DNA of 64,000 nt. Origin: Paraburkholderia dinghuensis (GTDB lineage: Bacteria > Pseudomonadota > Gammaproteobacteria > Burkholderiales > Burkholderiaceae). The stretch spans positions 124,001-188,000 of the forward strand of contig NZ_RQIS01000004.1 of NCBI RefSeq assembly GCF_003837865.1, in the 5' to 3' direction. The translations under genes and the position numbers were made by a program. Position 1 is the first letter of the stretch; every line of letters begins with the position of its first letter. The notes under the pieces were generated by a model that made no database searches, was not told the DNA's origin, and was given only the letters and a program-made list of their open reading frames with translations. This document shows, in pieces, positions 22,564 through 32,674 of this stretch.

Positions 22564-22815
22564 TTACTGGCTAGCGCCAGCTGCCGGCGAAGCGGCATCA
22601 GCCGGCGATGCGGCGACTGCCGGCGAAGCGGCTTCAGCCGGCGACGCAGCTTCAGCCGGGGATGCAGCAACTGCCGGCGAAGCGGCTTCAGCCGGGGATG
22701 CAGCAGCAGCCGGGGACGCAGCATCTGCCGGAGCAGCAGCTTGGTCGCTGCTCTTGTTGCACGCAGCCAGTGCAACAGCTGCCAGCAGGGATGCTACGAG
22801 GAGGGATTTCTTCAT
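22564..22815 (-). CDS. Small Ala/Pro/Ser-repeat lipoprotein
   Basis: An 83-residue product. MKKSLLVASLLAAVALAAC is a textbook lipoprotein signal, with the lipidated Cys at residue 19. After NKSSDQAAAP the mature part is almost entirely repeats of AASPA-x-A with x = E, V, D or A, ending in GASQ. The ATG at 22815 is chosen over a GTG six bases upstream because AAAGGA lies seven bases before it. Small repeat lipoproteins of this kind occur in Burkholderiaceae; the function is unknown, perhaps a spacer or peptidoglycan-linked surface protein. It has its own probable promoter and faces a terminator downstream. Confidence 0.78.
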   Translation of the reverse strand: MKKSLLVASLLAAVALAACNKSSDQAAAPADAASPAAAASPAEAASPAVAASPAEAASPAEAASPAVAASPADAASPAAGASQ

Positions 22816-22945
22816 GATCACGTCCTTTTATGGTTAAAGGTAAGCAACAGCGCAAATAAAACCGGTAATGTGCTCCAACACCGACCTGAGCCGCTGGTGG
22901 ATACGCACTGCAAGAGCGTGAATCTTCCCTACGGCTTGGGCGGAA

Positions 22946-22974
22946 ATTATAGGCACTTTCGTATCGACCGTCGA
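22946..22974 (-). promoter_or_regulatory. Candidate promoter of the repeat lipoprotein
   Basis: On the minus strand a TATAAT hexamer (22951-22946) is preceded at 17 bp by TCGACG (22974-22969), which matches the -35 consensus at four of six positions. The start of transcription would be near 22939, about 125 bases before the ATG. Confidence 0.45.
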
Positions 22975-23045
22975 CAAATCCGGGGACAATACGTTGTCTT
23001 TCTCATACTAGCACTATCTCAGTACGGTATAACAGTCCAGAGTGC

Positions 23046-24278
23046 TTAAGCAAGCACTCCGACCCGTATCCAGCCCGCACAATACCACTCGTGCAGCAAA
23101 GCTGTCATCGACGAATCGGGCGAGAGTGTTACAAACCGTTTCCCGTCCATCGAGCGGCTGTCAGCCAAAGCAGGCAGCCACTTTCTCGCTTCCTTAAGCA
23201 CGTACTGTTCACCGTTCAGGTAGTACGAGCGCGAATCGTAAAGCAGGATCGTCCTGCGGTCGAGCGTTAATCCACTTTTTGCCGCGCGCGCCGCGAATCG
23301 TACCTCATCGAGCGGCCGCTCGGGTGTATCGAAGACAACATTTGACTTTGGTTCACTTAACCACGAGCCCACGAAGGAAGATACATCAGCTTCGCCCCAG
23401 CGGATTTTTGAGATTACATGTCCCACGCGTTCGACAAGCATGGGCGGCAACTGCGCCGGGTGCTCGACGGCCGGCTGGTCGGGGTCGCGATAAAGCTCCG
23501 GCGTGGCCGGCGGTGTGCCCATGCCGCGTTCGGCGAGCCAGTACAGAAACTGGCTCGTCAGCTCGTTCGTGGACGGCGTGCGAAAGCCGATCGAACACGT
23601 CATGCATTCGCCCTCGGCGATGCCGTCGTGCGCGATGTGCGGCGGCAGGTAGAGCATGTCGCCCGGTTCCAGCACCCATTCCTCTTCGGGCTGAAAATTC
23701 GCAAGAATCTTCAGCGGCAGCCCGTCCACCAACGAGAGGTCGCGCTGCGCCCCAATGCGCCAGCGACGCTTCCCATGAACCTGGAGCAGGAAAACATCAT
23801 ACGAATCGAAATGCGGACCGACGCCACCGCCATCGGTTGCGTACGAAATCATCAGATCGTCGAGGCGGGCATCTGGCGCAAAGCGAAAGCGCTCCATCAG
23901 GGCGCGCGCGCGGTCGTTATGCAGGTCGACGCCCTGTACCAGCAGCGTCCACTGGCGCTGGGCCGGCGAAGGCAATTCGTCGGGCGAGAACGGTCCGTGT
24001 CCGAGCGACCAGCGTCGGCGGAAATGCTTGATGAGACGCGACTCGACATCGTCATCGTCTGCGAGCGCGAAAAGCTCGTCACGCGAGAGCGGCGGCTCGA
24101 TGTCCGGTATCGCCTGACGGATCAGGAGCGGTTTTTTCTGCCAGTAGCGCTTCATGAACTGCGCCGGGCTCAGGCCGCCTAGCAACGGCGTGGGAGCGTC
24201 GGGAGCGGGACTTGCCGGGAGGCGGGATGCGCGCCGCTGGCGGGCGCCCACGGGGTGATCAGGGGACCGCTTGGGCAT
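23046..24278 (-). CDS. RoxA/YcfD-type ribosomal protein oxygenase (JmjC cupin)
   Basis: A 410-residue 2-oxoglutarate/Fe(II)-dependent oxygenase of the group that hydroxylates an arginine of ribosomal protein L16. The iron site is visible: His156 and Asp158 in GPHFDSYDVFLLQ, and a distal His at about 217 in LPPHIAHDG. The segment VHGKRRWRIG is typical of the family. A C-terminal winged-helix-like part follows. The ATG at 24278 is preferred over an upstream frame to 24323, because the latter would run into the divergent slyD-like gene. Only 32 bp separate the two starts. Substrate is inferred from the family. Confidence 0.87.
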   Translation of the reverse strand: MPKRSPDHPVGARQRRASRLPASPAPDAPTPLLGGLSPAQFMKRYWQKKPLLIRQAIPDIEPPLSRDELFALADDDDVESRLIKHFRRRWSLGHGPFSPDELPSPAQRQWTLLVQGVDLHNDRARALMERFRFAPDARLDDLMISYATDGGGVGPHFDSYDVFLLQVHGKRRWRIGAQRDLSLVDGLPLKILANFQPEEEWVLEPGDMLYLPPHIAHDGIAEGECMTCSIGFRTPSTNELTSQFLYWLAERGMGTPPATPELYRDPDQPAVEHPAQLPPMLVERVGHVISKIRWGEADVSSFVGSWLSEPKSNVVFDTPERPLDEVRFAARAAKSGLTLDRRTILLYDSRSYYLNGEQYVLKEARKWLPALADSRSMDGKRFVTLSPDSSMTALLHEWYCAGWIRVGVLA

Positions 24279-24280
24279 CG

Positions 24281-24306
24281 TATAATGTGGGCTGTATTCT
24301 GGAGGA
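24281..24306 (+). promoter_or_regulatory. TATAAT and ribosome binding site for the SlyD-like gene
   Basis: TATAAT at 24281-24286 is followed by GGAGGA at 24301-24306 and ATG at 24311. A -35 at 17 bp is not clear. If used, the 5' UTR would be about 20 bases. The box lies inside the 32-bp divergent gap. Confidence 0.5.
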
Positions 24307-24310
24307 TCGA

Positions 24311-24856
24311 ATGAAAATCGCAAAGGACACCGTCGTGTCGGTCGCTTACAAGCTATCGGATGCGCAGGGCAATCTGATCGAGGAGAGCGACGAGCCGATG
24401 GTCTATCTGCACGGCGGCTATGATGGCACGTTCCCCAAGATCGAGGAAGTGCTGGACGGCCAGGAGCCGGGCTTCGAGACCCAGATCCAGCTTGAGCCGT
24501 CAGACGCGTTCGGGGAATACGATCCCGATCTCGTGAAGATCGAGCCGCGCACTCGCTTTCCGGAGCCGCTCGAAGTCGGCATGCAGTTCGAGGGCACCCC
24601 GGAAGAGGGTGACGAAGACCTCGATTCGCTCATCTACACCGTCACCGATGTTGCCGAGGACAAGGTTGTGCTCGACGGCAATCACCCGCTCGCGGGCATG
24701 GCCCTGCGGTTCGCGCTGACCGTCAAGGAAGTGCGCCAGGCGACCGACGACGAAATCGAGCACGAGCATGCGCACGGTGCGGACGGTCTCGAAGTCGTCG
24801 ACGAAGATGAGGACGAAGACGACGGCGACGCAGATTCGAAGCCTACGCTCCACTAA
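24311..24856 (+). CDS. SlyD-like FKBP-type peptidyl-prolyl cis-trans isomerase
   Basis: A 181-residue cytoplasmic isomerase and chaperone. The FKBP half starts MKIAKDTVVSVAYKL and is interrupted by the insert-in-flap domain (about residues 65-130), which has the acidic EYDPDLVKIEPR segment. The C-terminal tail is short and acidic (VVDEDEDEDDGD) with only three His (HEHAH), not the long His/Cys metal tail of E. coli SlyD, so nickel handling is doubtful. The ATG at 24311 follows a GGAGGA Shine-Dalgarno. It is divergent from the RoxA-like gene. Confidence 0.9.
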   Translation: MKIAKDTVVSVAYKLSDAQGNLIEESDEPMVYLHGGYDGTFPKIEEVLDGQEPGFETQIQLEPSDAFGEYDPDLVKIEPRTRFPEPLEVGMQFEGTPEEGDEDLDSLIYTVTDVAEDKVVLDGNHPLAGMALRFALTVKEVRQATDDEIEHEHAHGADGLEVVDEDEDEDDGDADSKPTLH

Positions 24857-24944
24857 TCAATTGGGTTGCGCGCCGGTTCAGTCCGGCGCCTCCCGTGCCG
24901 GACGCGGCAGAACGCCCGTCCTGTTCGGCTGAATACCTCTGGTT

Positions 24945-26264
24945 TTACGGCGCCTGTCGTACCGAGGGCTCGCTATTCGGTACCGCACCGGGCGCTGGCG
25001 GCGTCGGCGGGGACACTTCTCCGTTCGCAGGCGTTGCTCCGCTTTCCGGCAGGACGCCTGGCACCTGCTGCATGCCGGGAATTTCCGTGACATCGGGCAT
25101 CGACGACACCTCGGGCATCTCGGGCTGAGGCGTTGATGCTTTGCTATCCAGGGAGGGTGGTGGCAAGAGCGGCGAGTGCTTCGGCACATCGTGCACGCTG
25201 ACGCGCAACGGCGTGCGCCGGGTCGTATCCACATCGAATTGCAGCCACTGCGTGAGCGGATCGTGCAGGGCAAAGGCGATCCGCGTGACGTTGGCCACTC
25301 TCACACCTTTTTCATTGCGCAGCGGCTGGTCGATCACGAAGCCGTGTGCGAGCTTCGTGTCGGCAGTGTGAACAAGCACAACCGGACCGCGGAATGTCTC
25401 AGCCAGCTTGATGAGGCTCTTCCTGAATTCGAGGTAACCGTCGCGCGTGCGATGCCCAAAACGCAGCCACGCGAAGCGGTCCGCCCGCTCCTCGCGTTCC
25501 GGCAGCGGGTTGGCCTGGATGAAGATCACGATCGCGCGTGCGTTGCGGCGCTTCGCGTATTCAGCGGCATGTTCAAGCCAGAAGCCGTTGGCGATCACGC
25601 GGTCCTCGAACTCGCCATTGCGCCCGCCCGCATTCAGAAAGTGGTTGTTGCCGTCCGGCACGTTCATCGCCACGAACACGGTGTCGCCAAACTGCCAGCG
25701 CACATTTTCCCGATATGGCCTGAAACGCGGCACCTCGCTCTCACGCGTAACAGCGAGCGTGCTCTGGCCTAGCATCGTGGGATCGGAGAAGAACGTCTGG
25801 CGCAGCAGATCGAGCCGCTCGAGCGGCTCGTATGCGCCCGATCCGCTCGCGCCACAACTAACCCAGTCCTGCTGTCCCGGCACGAAGACCAGCGGTGTAC
25901 GCGACGCGTCGAGCATCGCATGGCGTTGCTCGTACAGGGAGTCCGAGCAGACTTCGCGCGAGCCCTTCAGGTTCCCGTCGTAGACGAGGAATGCGCTTTG
26001 CGGGTCGAGGCCGATCGCGTCGATGAGCCGTTGCGCGGCCGGTTCATCGCGTTGCGACGTCACGACGTTCGCAACGACCGAGAACGCGTATCGAGGCGTC
26101 TGCGCCCGCGCGGCGATGCCGAACGGCAGCGTCAGGACGATCGCTGCAGCAAGGCTATGCAACGCGTGCGCGCGTGACAACGCGCCACCGCCGAGGTGGG
26201 CCAGCCGTGGTGAAGACGCCTCGCGGCGCTCAGTTGTTCGCGTCCGGCGACGTAGCCAGCTCAT
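24945..26264 (-). CDS. Secreted metallophosphoesterase-like protein of unknown function
   Basis: A 439-residue protein with a signal peptide after a basic N-terminus (hydrophobic stretch about residues 35-52, ending ARAQ). The body resembles a calcineurin-like phosphoesterase layout: VFVPGQQDW stands where GNHDW is expected, and a later [11 protein letters not shown] where metal-binding His motifs would be. The canonical metal ligands are largely missing. The last about 90 residues are Pro/Ser/Met-rich repeats (PEVSSMP, TEIPGMQ). The start ATG at 26264 lies inside the 3' end of mutS (35-bp overlap), which suggests coupled translation. Activity is unknown. Confidence 0.7.
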   Translation of the reverse strand: MSWLRRRTRTTERREASSPRLAHLGGGALSRAHALHSLAAAIVLTLPFGIAARAQTPRYAFSVVANVVTSQRDEPAAQRLIDAIGLDPQSAFLVYDGNLKGSREVCSDSLYEQRHAMLDASRTPLVFVPGQQDWVSCGASGSGAYEPLERLDLLRQTFFSDPTMLGQSTLAVTRESEVPRFRPYRENVRWQFGDTVFVAMNVPDGNNHFLNAGGRNGEFEDRVIANGFWLEHAAEYAKRRNARAIVIFIQANPLPEREERADRFAWLRFGHRTRDGYLEFRKSLIKLAETFRGPVVLVHTADTKLAHGFVIDQPLRNEKGVRVANVTRIAFALHDPLTQWLQFDVDTTRRTPLRVSVHDVPKHSPLLPPPSLDSKASTPQPEMPEVSSMPDVTEIPGMQQVPGVLPESGATPANGEVSPPTPPAPGAVPNSEPSVRQAP

Positions 26265-28896
26265 GTAGTTCGTACAACAGATCGAGTGCATCGCGCGGGC
26301 GCAGTTCGTTTGGATCGAGGGCACGCAGCCGTTCGGCGACGCGCGTCGCGAGCGGGTCCGGCGCATGCGGCGCGTCTTCGGCTTCGAGCGATGCGTCGTC
26401 GGGCTGCGATAGCGCGAACAGATCGAGCTGTGGCGCGGGCTGCCCCGCCGACATCTGTTCGAGATGCACGAGATGCTTGCGTGCCGCGCGGATCACGGGT
26501 GCCGGCACGCCTGCGAGCTGGGCGACCTGCAGGCCATAGCTCTGGTTTGCCGGACCGTCCTGCACCGCATGCAGGAACACGATGCCGTGCCCGTGCTCGA
26601 CCGCCGAAAGATGGACGTTGGCCGCCTGCGCAAACTCCGAAGGCAACTGCGTCAGTTCGAAGTAGTGCGTGGCGAAGAGCGTGTGGCAGCCGTTGCTCGC
26701 GAGTAGATGCCGCGCGATGGCCCAGGCCAGCGCGAGGCCGTCGAACGTCGACGTTCCACGCCCGATCTCGTCCATCAGCACGAGGCTCTGCGGCGTGGCG
26801 CCGTTGAGGATCGCCGCGGCTTCGGTCATTTCGACCATGAAGGTCGAGCGGCCGCCCGCGAGATCGTCGGCGGCGCCGATGCGCGTAAAAATGCGGTCGA
26901 TCGGACCGAAGCGCGCGCGTTTCGCAGGCACGTAGCTGCCCACATAGGCAAGCAGCGAGATCAGCGCCGTCTGGCGCATGAAGGTTGACTTGCCGCCCAT
27001 GTTCGGGCCGGTGATGAGCAGCAGCTTGCGCTCGGCGTTGAGTGTGCAGTCGTTCGCGATGAACTGCTCGACTTGCGCCTCGACGACTGGGTGGCGGCCC
27101 TGTTCGATCTCGATGCCGGGCGCAGCCGAAAACTCGGGCGCGTTCCAGTCGAGCGCACGGGCACGTTCTGCGAATGCCGCGAGCAGGTCGAGTTCGGCAA
27201 GTGCCGCCGCCACGCGCTGGCAGTCGGGGATGAAAGGCAACAGCGCCTGCAGCAGTGCGTCGTAAAGCGCGCGCTCGCGTGCGAGTGCGCGCTCCTGCGC
27301 CGATAGTGCCTTGTCCTCGAACACCTTCAGCTCGGGCGTGATGTAGCGCTCGGCGTTCTTGAGCGTCTGGCGGCGGCGGTAGTCGTCGGGGACCTTGTCG
27401 GTCTGGCCGCGCGTCACTTCGATGTAGAAGCCATGGACCTTGTTGTACTCGACGCGCAGATTGCCGATGCCCGTACGCGTGCGCTCACGCGTTTCGAGAT
27501 CGAGCAGGAACTGGCCACAGTTCTCCGACATGTCGCGCAGTTCGTCGAGTTCGGCGTCGTAGCCGCGTGCGATTACGCCGCCATCGCGCACCATCGCCGC
27601 AGGTTCCGGCGCGACTGCGCGCTGCAGCAGATCGGCGCAGTCGGCGGGCGGCTCCAGTGCCTCAGCAATGCGCGCGAGCGAGGCCGCCGCGCCGCTGGCT
27701 GACGCGACTTGCTCTCGCAGCGCCGGCAGGGCGGCGAAAGTATCACGCAGGCTCGACAAGTCGCGCGGACGCGCCGAGAGCAGGGCAAGACGGCCGGTGA
27801 TGCGCTCGACGTCGGCGATCTGGCGCAGCGCGGCGCGCAAGGTGTCCACACTGGCGCCCGGCGGCGCTTCGAGCAGCGCGCCGATCGCTTGCTGGCGCAT
27901 CTGTGCAATCGACGCATCGCGCGGTGGATGATGGAGCCAGTGCCGCAAGAGGCGGCTGCCCATTGCCGTGCTGCAGGTATCGAGCAGCGAACAGAGCGTC
28001 GGCGATTCGGTGCCGCGCAGCGTTTCGGTGAGTTCGAGATTGCGGCGCGTGGCAGGGTCGAGGCCGATGTATTCCGACTCGACTTCCACCTTCAGGCTGC
28101 GCACGTGACGCAACTGCTGGCCCTGGGTGGCCGCTGCGTAGAGCAGCAGCGCGCCAGCGGCGCCACATGCGCTCGTGAGCGATCCGGCGCCGAAGCCGTC
28201 GAGACCCGCGACGTCCAGCTGGTCGCACAGACGTTGCTTGCCCGAAGAGACATCGAAGTGCCACGCCGGTACGCGCGTGAATGCTCCGACACCGCCTGGT
28301 GGCGTCCAGTCCGACGATTCGGCGGGCATTTCTGCGACGAGAATTTCCGCCGGCCGGATCCGTTCGAAGGCCGCCGCGGTCTGCTCGGGTGCGATTTCGG
28401 CGAGGCGCAACGCGCCGCTTGCAAGATTGAGCCACGCGAGGCCGACGTTCACCGTGACACCGCGCCGGTTGTGACCGGGGCAGACCGCCATCAGATAGAC
28501 ATCGTTCTTGTCGGACAGCAGTGCTGCATCCGTCAGCGTGCCGGGCGTCACTACGCGCACGACCTTGCGTTCGACCGGTCCCTTCGAGGTGGCCGGGTCG
28601 CCGATCTGTTCGCAGATGGCCACCGACTCGCCGAGCTTCACGAGCTTCGCGAGGTACTGTTCGACAGCGTGATGTGGCACGCCGGCCATCTTGATTGGTG
28701 TGCCCGCGGACGCGCCACGCTGCGTAAGCGTGAGATCGAGCAGGCGCGCGGCTTTTTCGGCGTCCTCGAAGAACAGCTCGTAAAAGTCGCCCATCCGGTA
28801 GAACACGAGCGTGCCCGGGTGATCTGCCTTGATGCTCAGGTACTGGCGCATCATCGGCGTGTGTTGCGCGATGTCGCCTTCGGTGTGTGTAGCCAT
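26230..28896 (-). CDS. mutS: DNA mismatch repair protein MutS
   Basis: Mismatch-recognition ATPase of about 888 residues. The mismatch-binding F-x-E motif lies in [15 protein letters not shown] near the N-terminus. The clamp and lever domains follow, with [18 protein letters not shown]. The ATPase domain has Walker [10 protein letters not shown] and the [12 protein letters not shown] signature, then [10 protein letters not shown]. The ATG at 28896 (MATHTEGDI) is preferred; a TTG four codons upstream has no Shine-Dalgarno. The downstream secreted phosphoesterase-like gene overlaps the stop. No mutL is in this window. Confidence 0.97.
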   Translation of the reverse strand: MATHTEGDIAQHTPMMRQYLSIKADHPGTLVFYRMGDFYELFFEDAEKAARLLDLTLTQRGASAGTPIKMAGVPHHAVEQYLAKLVKLGESVAICEQIGDPATSKGPVERKVVRVVTPGTLTDAALLSDKNDVYLMAVCPGHNRRGVTVNVGLAWLNLASGALRLAEIAPEQTAAAFERIRPAEILVAEMPAESSDWTPPGGVGAFTRVPAWHFDVSSGKQRLCDQLDVAGLDGFGAGSLTSACGAAGALLLYAAATQGQQLRHVRSLKVEVESEYIGLDPATRRNLELTETLRGTESPTLCSLLDTCSTAMGSRLLRHWLHHPPRDASIAQMRQQAIGALLEAPPGASVDTLRAALRQIADVERITGRLALLSARPRDLSSLRDTFAALPALREQVASASGAAASLARIAEALEPPADCADLLQRAVAPEPAAMVRDGGVIARGYDAELDELRDMSENCGQFLLDLETRERTRTGIGNLRVEYNKVHGFYIEVTRGQTDKVPDDYRRRQTLKNAERYITPELKVFEDKALSAQERALARERALYDALLQALLPFIPDCQRVAAALAELDLLAAFAERARALDWNAPEFSAAPGIEIEQGRHPVVEAQVEQFIANDCTLNAERKLLLITGPNMGGKSTFMRQTALISLLAYVGSYVPAKRARFGPIDRIFTRIGAADDLAGGRSTFMVEMTEAAAILNGATPQSLVLMDEIGRGTSTFDGLALAWAIARHLLASNGCHTLFATHYFELTQLPSEFAQAANVHLSAVEHGHGIVFLHAVQDGPANQSYGLQVAQLAGVPAPVIRAARKHLVHLEQMSAGQPAPQLDLFALSQPDDASLEAEDAPHAPDPLATRVAERLRALDPNELRPRDALDLLYELHELATSPDANN

Positions 28897-29430
28897 CCTC
28901 GGTGTCAAGCTTAGGGTTCAGGGCGTGAGTTTAACCCGCTCCGTGTGTGTGTCTACCTGGCCGAATGGCCAACGACGCACGTGCACATGCACTTACGTGT
29001 TTTCGGGTGCGCACGGGTTCGCCAGGCGAGCATTTGCGGCGCAGCGCCGCATGACGAGCGCGATCATCGCGGCAACAAACGTGCCGGCATGGCGATGATC
29101 TGCTGCACGGGTCTCCTGCGGGAGAGCGCCAGCACATTGTCCGCAAGTGATGAGCCGAACCGCACCGCGATCATCGCGAAGAAACCCTTTTTCATCGAAT
29201 GCAGGCGCCACATGCTGCAGGCAAAACAAAAAAGCGGCCGAAGCCGCTCATTAATGCCGGACGTTTTGCGATGAAGCTTCCGGTTGCCCGCGCCGGCTTG
29301 CCGGTACGGTGCGCTCGCGCCACGTCTGATGGACCGCGGGCTTAACCGCGGCGAGGCGGGCACAGTCGATGTACTGCGCCGCACCTGAATCAAATGAAAT
29401 GAGGCGCGATTACGTGATTGCGCGATGACT
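28897..29430. other. mutS-suhB intergenic region
   Basis: About 530 bp without a convincing gene. It holds a suhB-side terminator (see separate entry) and presumably the mutS promoter on the minus strand, which I could not identify. Short frames on both strands have no family resemblance. Confidence 0.4.
29228..29248 (-). terminator. Terminator downstream of suhB
   Basis: On the minus strand AGCGGC-TTCG-GCCGCT is followed directly by a six-base T-run, with a stable UUCG tetraloop. It lies about 180 bp after the suhB stop. Confidence 0.75.
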
Positions 29431-30228
29431 TTACGCGGCGTTGACGTGGGTGTACTTCGAGAGGATCGGCACCATCTGCGCGTACACCTTCGGATTGCCC
29501 GCGACAACTTCCCCTACGTGGAGGAAGTCAGAGTCACCGGTGTAGTTACCGATGAGGCCACCCGCCTCCGTCACGAGCAATGCGCCCGCAGCGACGTCCC
29601 ACGCGCTGAGACCCTGCTCGAAGAACCCGTCCATGCGGCCGGCGGCGACGTTCGCCAGGTCGAGCGCGGCCGCGCCCGGACGACGCAGGCCCGCGCAGGC
29701 GCGGGTCATATCGGCGAACAGATCGGTGTAGCGCTCGATGCCATCCTTCTCGCGGAACGGGAAGCCGGTGCCGATCAGCGCGTCGGCGAGCCGGTCGCGG
29801 CGGCCGACGCGGATGCGGCGGTCGTTCAGGTAGGCGCCGCGGCCGCGCGAGGCGGTGAAGAGGTCGTTACGGGTCGGATCGTAGACCACGGCCTGCGTGA
29901 CGATGCCCTTGTGCGTGAGCGCGATCGAGACGCAGTAATACGGGAAGCCGTGGATGAAGTTCGTGGTGCCGTCGAGCGGGTCGATGATCCACTGATATTC
30001 GGATTCATTCTCCGAATGGCCCGACTCTTCGGCGAGGATGGCGTGATCGGGGTAGGCGGTCTTGAGCGTGTCGATGATCGCCGCTTCCGACGCCTTGTCG
30101 ACCTCCGTGACGAAATCGTTGTGCTGCTTCTTCGAGACCTGTATGAGATCGAGATCGAGCGACGCGCGGTTGATGATCTGTCCGGCGCGGCGCGCGGCCT
30201 TGACAGCGATGTTGAGCATGGGATGCAT
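29431..30228 (-). CDS. suhB: Inositol-1-monophosphatase SuhB
   Basis: A 265-residue Mg-dependent phosphatase of the inositol monophosphatase family; in E. coli SuhB also joins the rRNA antitermination complex. The metal-binding motifs are present: EESG near residue 67, DPLDGTTNF near 84-92 and the C-terminal [15 protein letters not shown]. The ATG at 30228 gives the normal N-terminus ([17 protein letters not shown]). It is divergent from trmJ, a common pairing in betaproteobacteria. Identity is secure at family level; the rRNA role is inferred. Confidence 0.94.
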   Translation of the reverse strand: MHPMLNIAVKAARRAGQIINRASLDLDLIQVSKKQHNDFVTEVDKASEAAIIDTLKTAYPDHAILAEESGHSENESEYQWIIDPLDGTTNFIHGFPYYCVSIALTHKGIVTQAVVYDPTRNDLFTASRGRGAYLNDRRIRVGRRDRLADALIGTGFPFREKDGIERYTDLFADMTRACAGLRRPGAAALDLANVAAGRMDGFFEQGLSAWDVAAGALLVTEAGGLIGNYTGDSDFLHVGEVVAGNPKVYAQMVPILSKYTHVNAA

Positions 30229-30698
30229 GAGCCAGGATCCTTTTTATCCGACGCGCGCCAAAGGCACCGAGCCGGTCTGCAGAAGATAAAAGCGTCTAAC
30301 GATGGACAGGGCCTTCTCGCGAGACCTGTCCCGCCAACGGAGACGAATTGAATAAGAGCGGGGCGCGGCTGGCAAACGCCTCGTGGATAACCAGAGGGGC
30401 CTTTACCTTTACCGCGCGCGAATTTCAGCATTTTACCCGAGTCCGGGCCGGTCTTGCTGTGCGAGCGCCGAAGCGGGCCGGCGGCTGCCCCCTTCGGGAC
30501 GGCAACGTGCCGGGTTAGGGGCGCTGGGCGGGATGCTCCGCGGCCCTGGCAGCCTGCGCGCAGGGCTGCGGATGTGCAGTGAGCGCACAGCGAGCCATGC
30601 CTGACCGGCCGGCGTGCGATGTCGTCACCGGACGCCGGCAAGCGGCGAGGCGCGCTAACATAGAGTTTTCATTGCGCTGCCGTTCGAGACTTATCTTG
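30229..30698. other. suhB-trmJ divergent intergenic region
   Basis: About 470 bp between two divergent genes. It should hold both promoters, but no hexamer pair with correct spacing stands out. Local GC is similar to the flanks and no repeat or RNA structure is evident. Confidence 0.4.
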
Positions 30699-31517
30699 GT
30701 GCACTCCGATCATCACGCCGCCTCAGGCGACGCCCACGAGCCGCTGCGCGGCGGCTTCACTTCCACGCGTTTCGTCCTCGTCGAGCCGAGCCATCCGGGC
30801 AACATCGGCGCCGCGGCGCGCGCGCTCAAGACGATGGGCTTCTCGCGGCTCGTGCTCGTCGCGCCGCGCGTGCCGCAGGCGCAGCGCGACCCGGAGGCCA
30901 TAGCGATGGCGAGCGGCGCCGACGATGTGCTCGCGGGCGCCCACGTCGTGCCGACGCTCGCGGATGCCCTCGCGGGCACGCAATGGTCGCTTGCGATGAC
31001 GGCGCGCATGCGCGAGTACGGCCCGCCGCCGGGCACACCGCGCGAGGCGGCGCTCGACGCTTGCCGCCAGGTGGCGGCGCACGGCGACATCGCGATCGTT
31101 TTCGGCAACGAACGCACGGGCCTTTCGAACGATGACGTCGAGCGGTGCAGCGCGCTCGCGCATATCCCTGCGAATCCGGCGTACAGTTCGCTCAATCTTG
31201 CGCAGGCGGTTCAGTTGCTCTCCTACGAACTGCGCCTCGCGTATCTTGCCTCGGGCGAGCCAGGCGCGGCGCTGCCCACTGCGGGTCCTGCACCCGTGAG
31301 CTCGCCGCTTGCCTCGAGCGAGGACATCGAGCGGATGTACGTCCACCTCGAAAACGCGCTGATCGCGCTCGACTTTCTCGATCCGGCCAATCCGAAGAAG
31401 CTGATGTCGCGACTGCGGCGGCTCTTCGCGCGCTCCGGCCTCGAGCGCGAGGAGGTCAACATCGTGCGAGGGATCGCGAAACGCATCCTCCTGCTCAAGG
31501 GCAAGGACGACGCATAA
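30699..31517 (+). CDS. trmJ: tRNA/rRNA methyltransferase TrmJ
   Basis: SPOUT-class 2'-O-methyltransferase that modifies position 32 of tRNAs. The family core begins at FVLVEPSHPGNIGAAARALKTMGF and the knot motif is seen in IVFGNERTGLSNDDV and IPANPAYSSLNLAQAVQLLSYELRL. No ATG is close to the conserved part. GTG 30699 and TTG 30696 are adjacent candidates, giving about 272 residues; an ATG at 30579 would add 40 unrelated residues. A C-terminal helical region of about 90 residues completes it. It is transcribed divergently from suhB and 233 bp before cysE. Confidence 0.9.
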   Translation: MHSDHHAASGDAHEPLRGGFTSTRFVLVEPSHPGNIGAAARALKTMGFSRLVLVAPRVPQAQRDPEAIAMASGADDVLAGAHVVPTLADALAGTQWSLAMTARMREYGPPPGTPREAALDACRQVAAHGDIAIVFGNERTGLSNDDVERCSALAHIPANPAYSSLNLAQAVQLLSYELRLAYLASGEPGAALPTAGPAPVSSPLASSEDIERMYVHLENALIALDFLDPANPKKLMSRLRRLFARSGLEREEVNIVRGIAKRILLLKGKDDA

Positions 31518-31750
31518 GGGCGCCAGGCGCGCATCGCGTGTGCGTCACGGCGGGTACGCGCTCGCGCATGCGCGCTGCAGTCCTGCGCGCTCGACCTTGA
31601 CGGCTTCGGGGGCATGGCGGCACGTGCTGGCGGTTGCGCCTACAATCGATACAATCCACTCCCCGTTATAAGCAATTCAACGTTCCTTCCGATGCGGCGA
31701 CGTCGTGCTGCGCGCACCTCATACGCGCGCAGCAGTCCCCAACGCAACGC

Positions 31751-32620
31751 ATGGCAGCCATCATGTTCAAGAGACTCCGCGAAGACATCGCCACTATCCG
31801 CGAGCGCGATCCCGCCGCCCGCAGCGCGTGGGAAGTCCTGACGTGTTATCCCGGTCTGCACGCGCTCGTGCTGCATCGCGCGGCGCACGCTTGCTGGCTC
31901 GCGAAGCGACGCTGGCTCGCGCGCTACATTTCGCAGCTCGCGCGCTTTCTGACCGGCATCGAAATCCATCCAGGCGCGACGCTCGGCCGGCGCGTGTTCA
32001 TCGATCACGGGATGGGCGTCGTGATCGGCGAGACGGCCGTGGTCGGCGATGACTGCACGATTTACCAGGGTGTGACGCTCGGCGGCACTTCGCTCACGCG
32101 CGGTGCGAAGCGTCACCCCACGCTCGGCGCGGGCGTGATCGTCGGCGCGGGGGCGAAGGTGCTCGGCAGCTTTACGGTGGGCGCGCAGGCGAAGATCGGC
32201 TCGAACGCGGTGGTCGTGAAGCCGGTGCCCGCAGGCGCGACGGCCGTTGGCAATCCGGCGCGAATCGTCATGCCCGCGAATGCCGCGCAACCGGAGGCGA
32301 AGCCGAAGTCCGCGAGCGAGTCATTCTGCGCATACGGCATCACGCCAAATGCCGACGATCCGGTGTCGCTTGCGATTCACGGCCTGATTGATCACGCGGC
32401 CAAGGAGACGCAGCGCGTGGATGCGATCGTCGATGCGATGGAGCGGCTCGGCGCACGGCTTGAGGCGCTCAATGGCGCCGATGCGGCGCTCTTCGATCTG
32501 CGACGCCTGTGTGCGGGACTGGAGGGTGGGGCGCCTGCAAGCGAAACAGCGCACGAAACAGCGAAGCGGGCAGAAGCTGGGAACGACGAAAGCGTTGCTG
32601 ACGTCGACGCGCGCACATGA
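31751..32620 (+). CDS. cysE: Serine O-acetyltransferase
   Basis: Transfers acetyl from acetyl-CoA to serine, the committed step of cysteine synthesis. The product is 289 residues from ATG 31751 (285 from ATG 31763, MFKRLREDI). The left-handed beta-helix of hexapeptide repeats spans about residues 70-175, with [17 protein letters not shown] and GGTSL. Beyond the helix an about 110-residue extension rich in Ala and charged residues is present, longer than the short E. coli tail. The N-terminal helical domain is reduced, typical of the compact EpsC-like subtype. Confidence 0.92.
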   Translation: MAAIMFKRLREDIATIRERDPAARSAWEVLTCYPGLHALVLHRAAHACWLAKRRWLARYISQLARFLTGIEIHPGATLGRRVFIDHGMGVVIGETAVVGDDCTIYQGVTLGGTSLTRGAKRHPTLGAGVIVGAGAKVLGSFTVGAQAKIGSNAVVVKPVPAGATAVGNPARIVMPANAAQPEAKPKSASESFCAYGITPNADDPVSLAIHGLIDHAAKETQRVDAIVDAMERLGARLEALNGADAALFDLRRLCAGLEGGAPASETAHETAKRAEAGNDESVADVDART

Positions 32621-32674
32621 TCGTCGTCTGCGAGTGACGAAACGCGCGGATCCTTTTCCTTCCATCGATGCCAC

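Noticed and set aside
22564..22815. Possible CRISPR-like array in the short repeats
   Set aside because: The repeats are in-frame codon repeats of a lipoprotein, without unique spacers.
28945..29274. Short frames between mutS and suhB
   Set aside because: No start signals or similarity; compositions on both strands look random.
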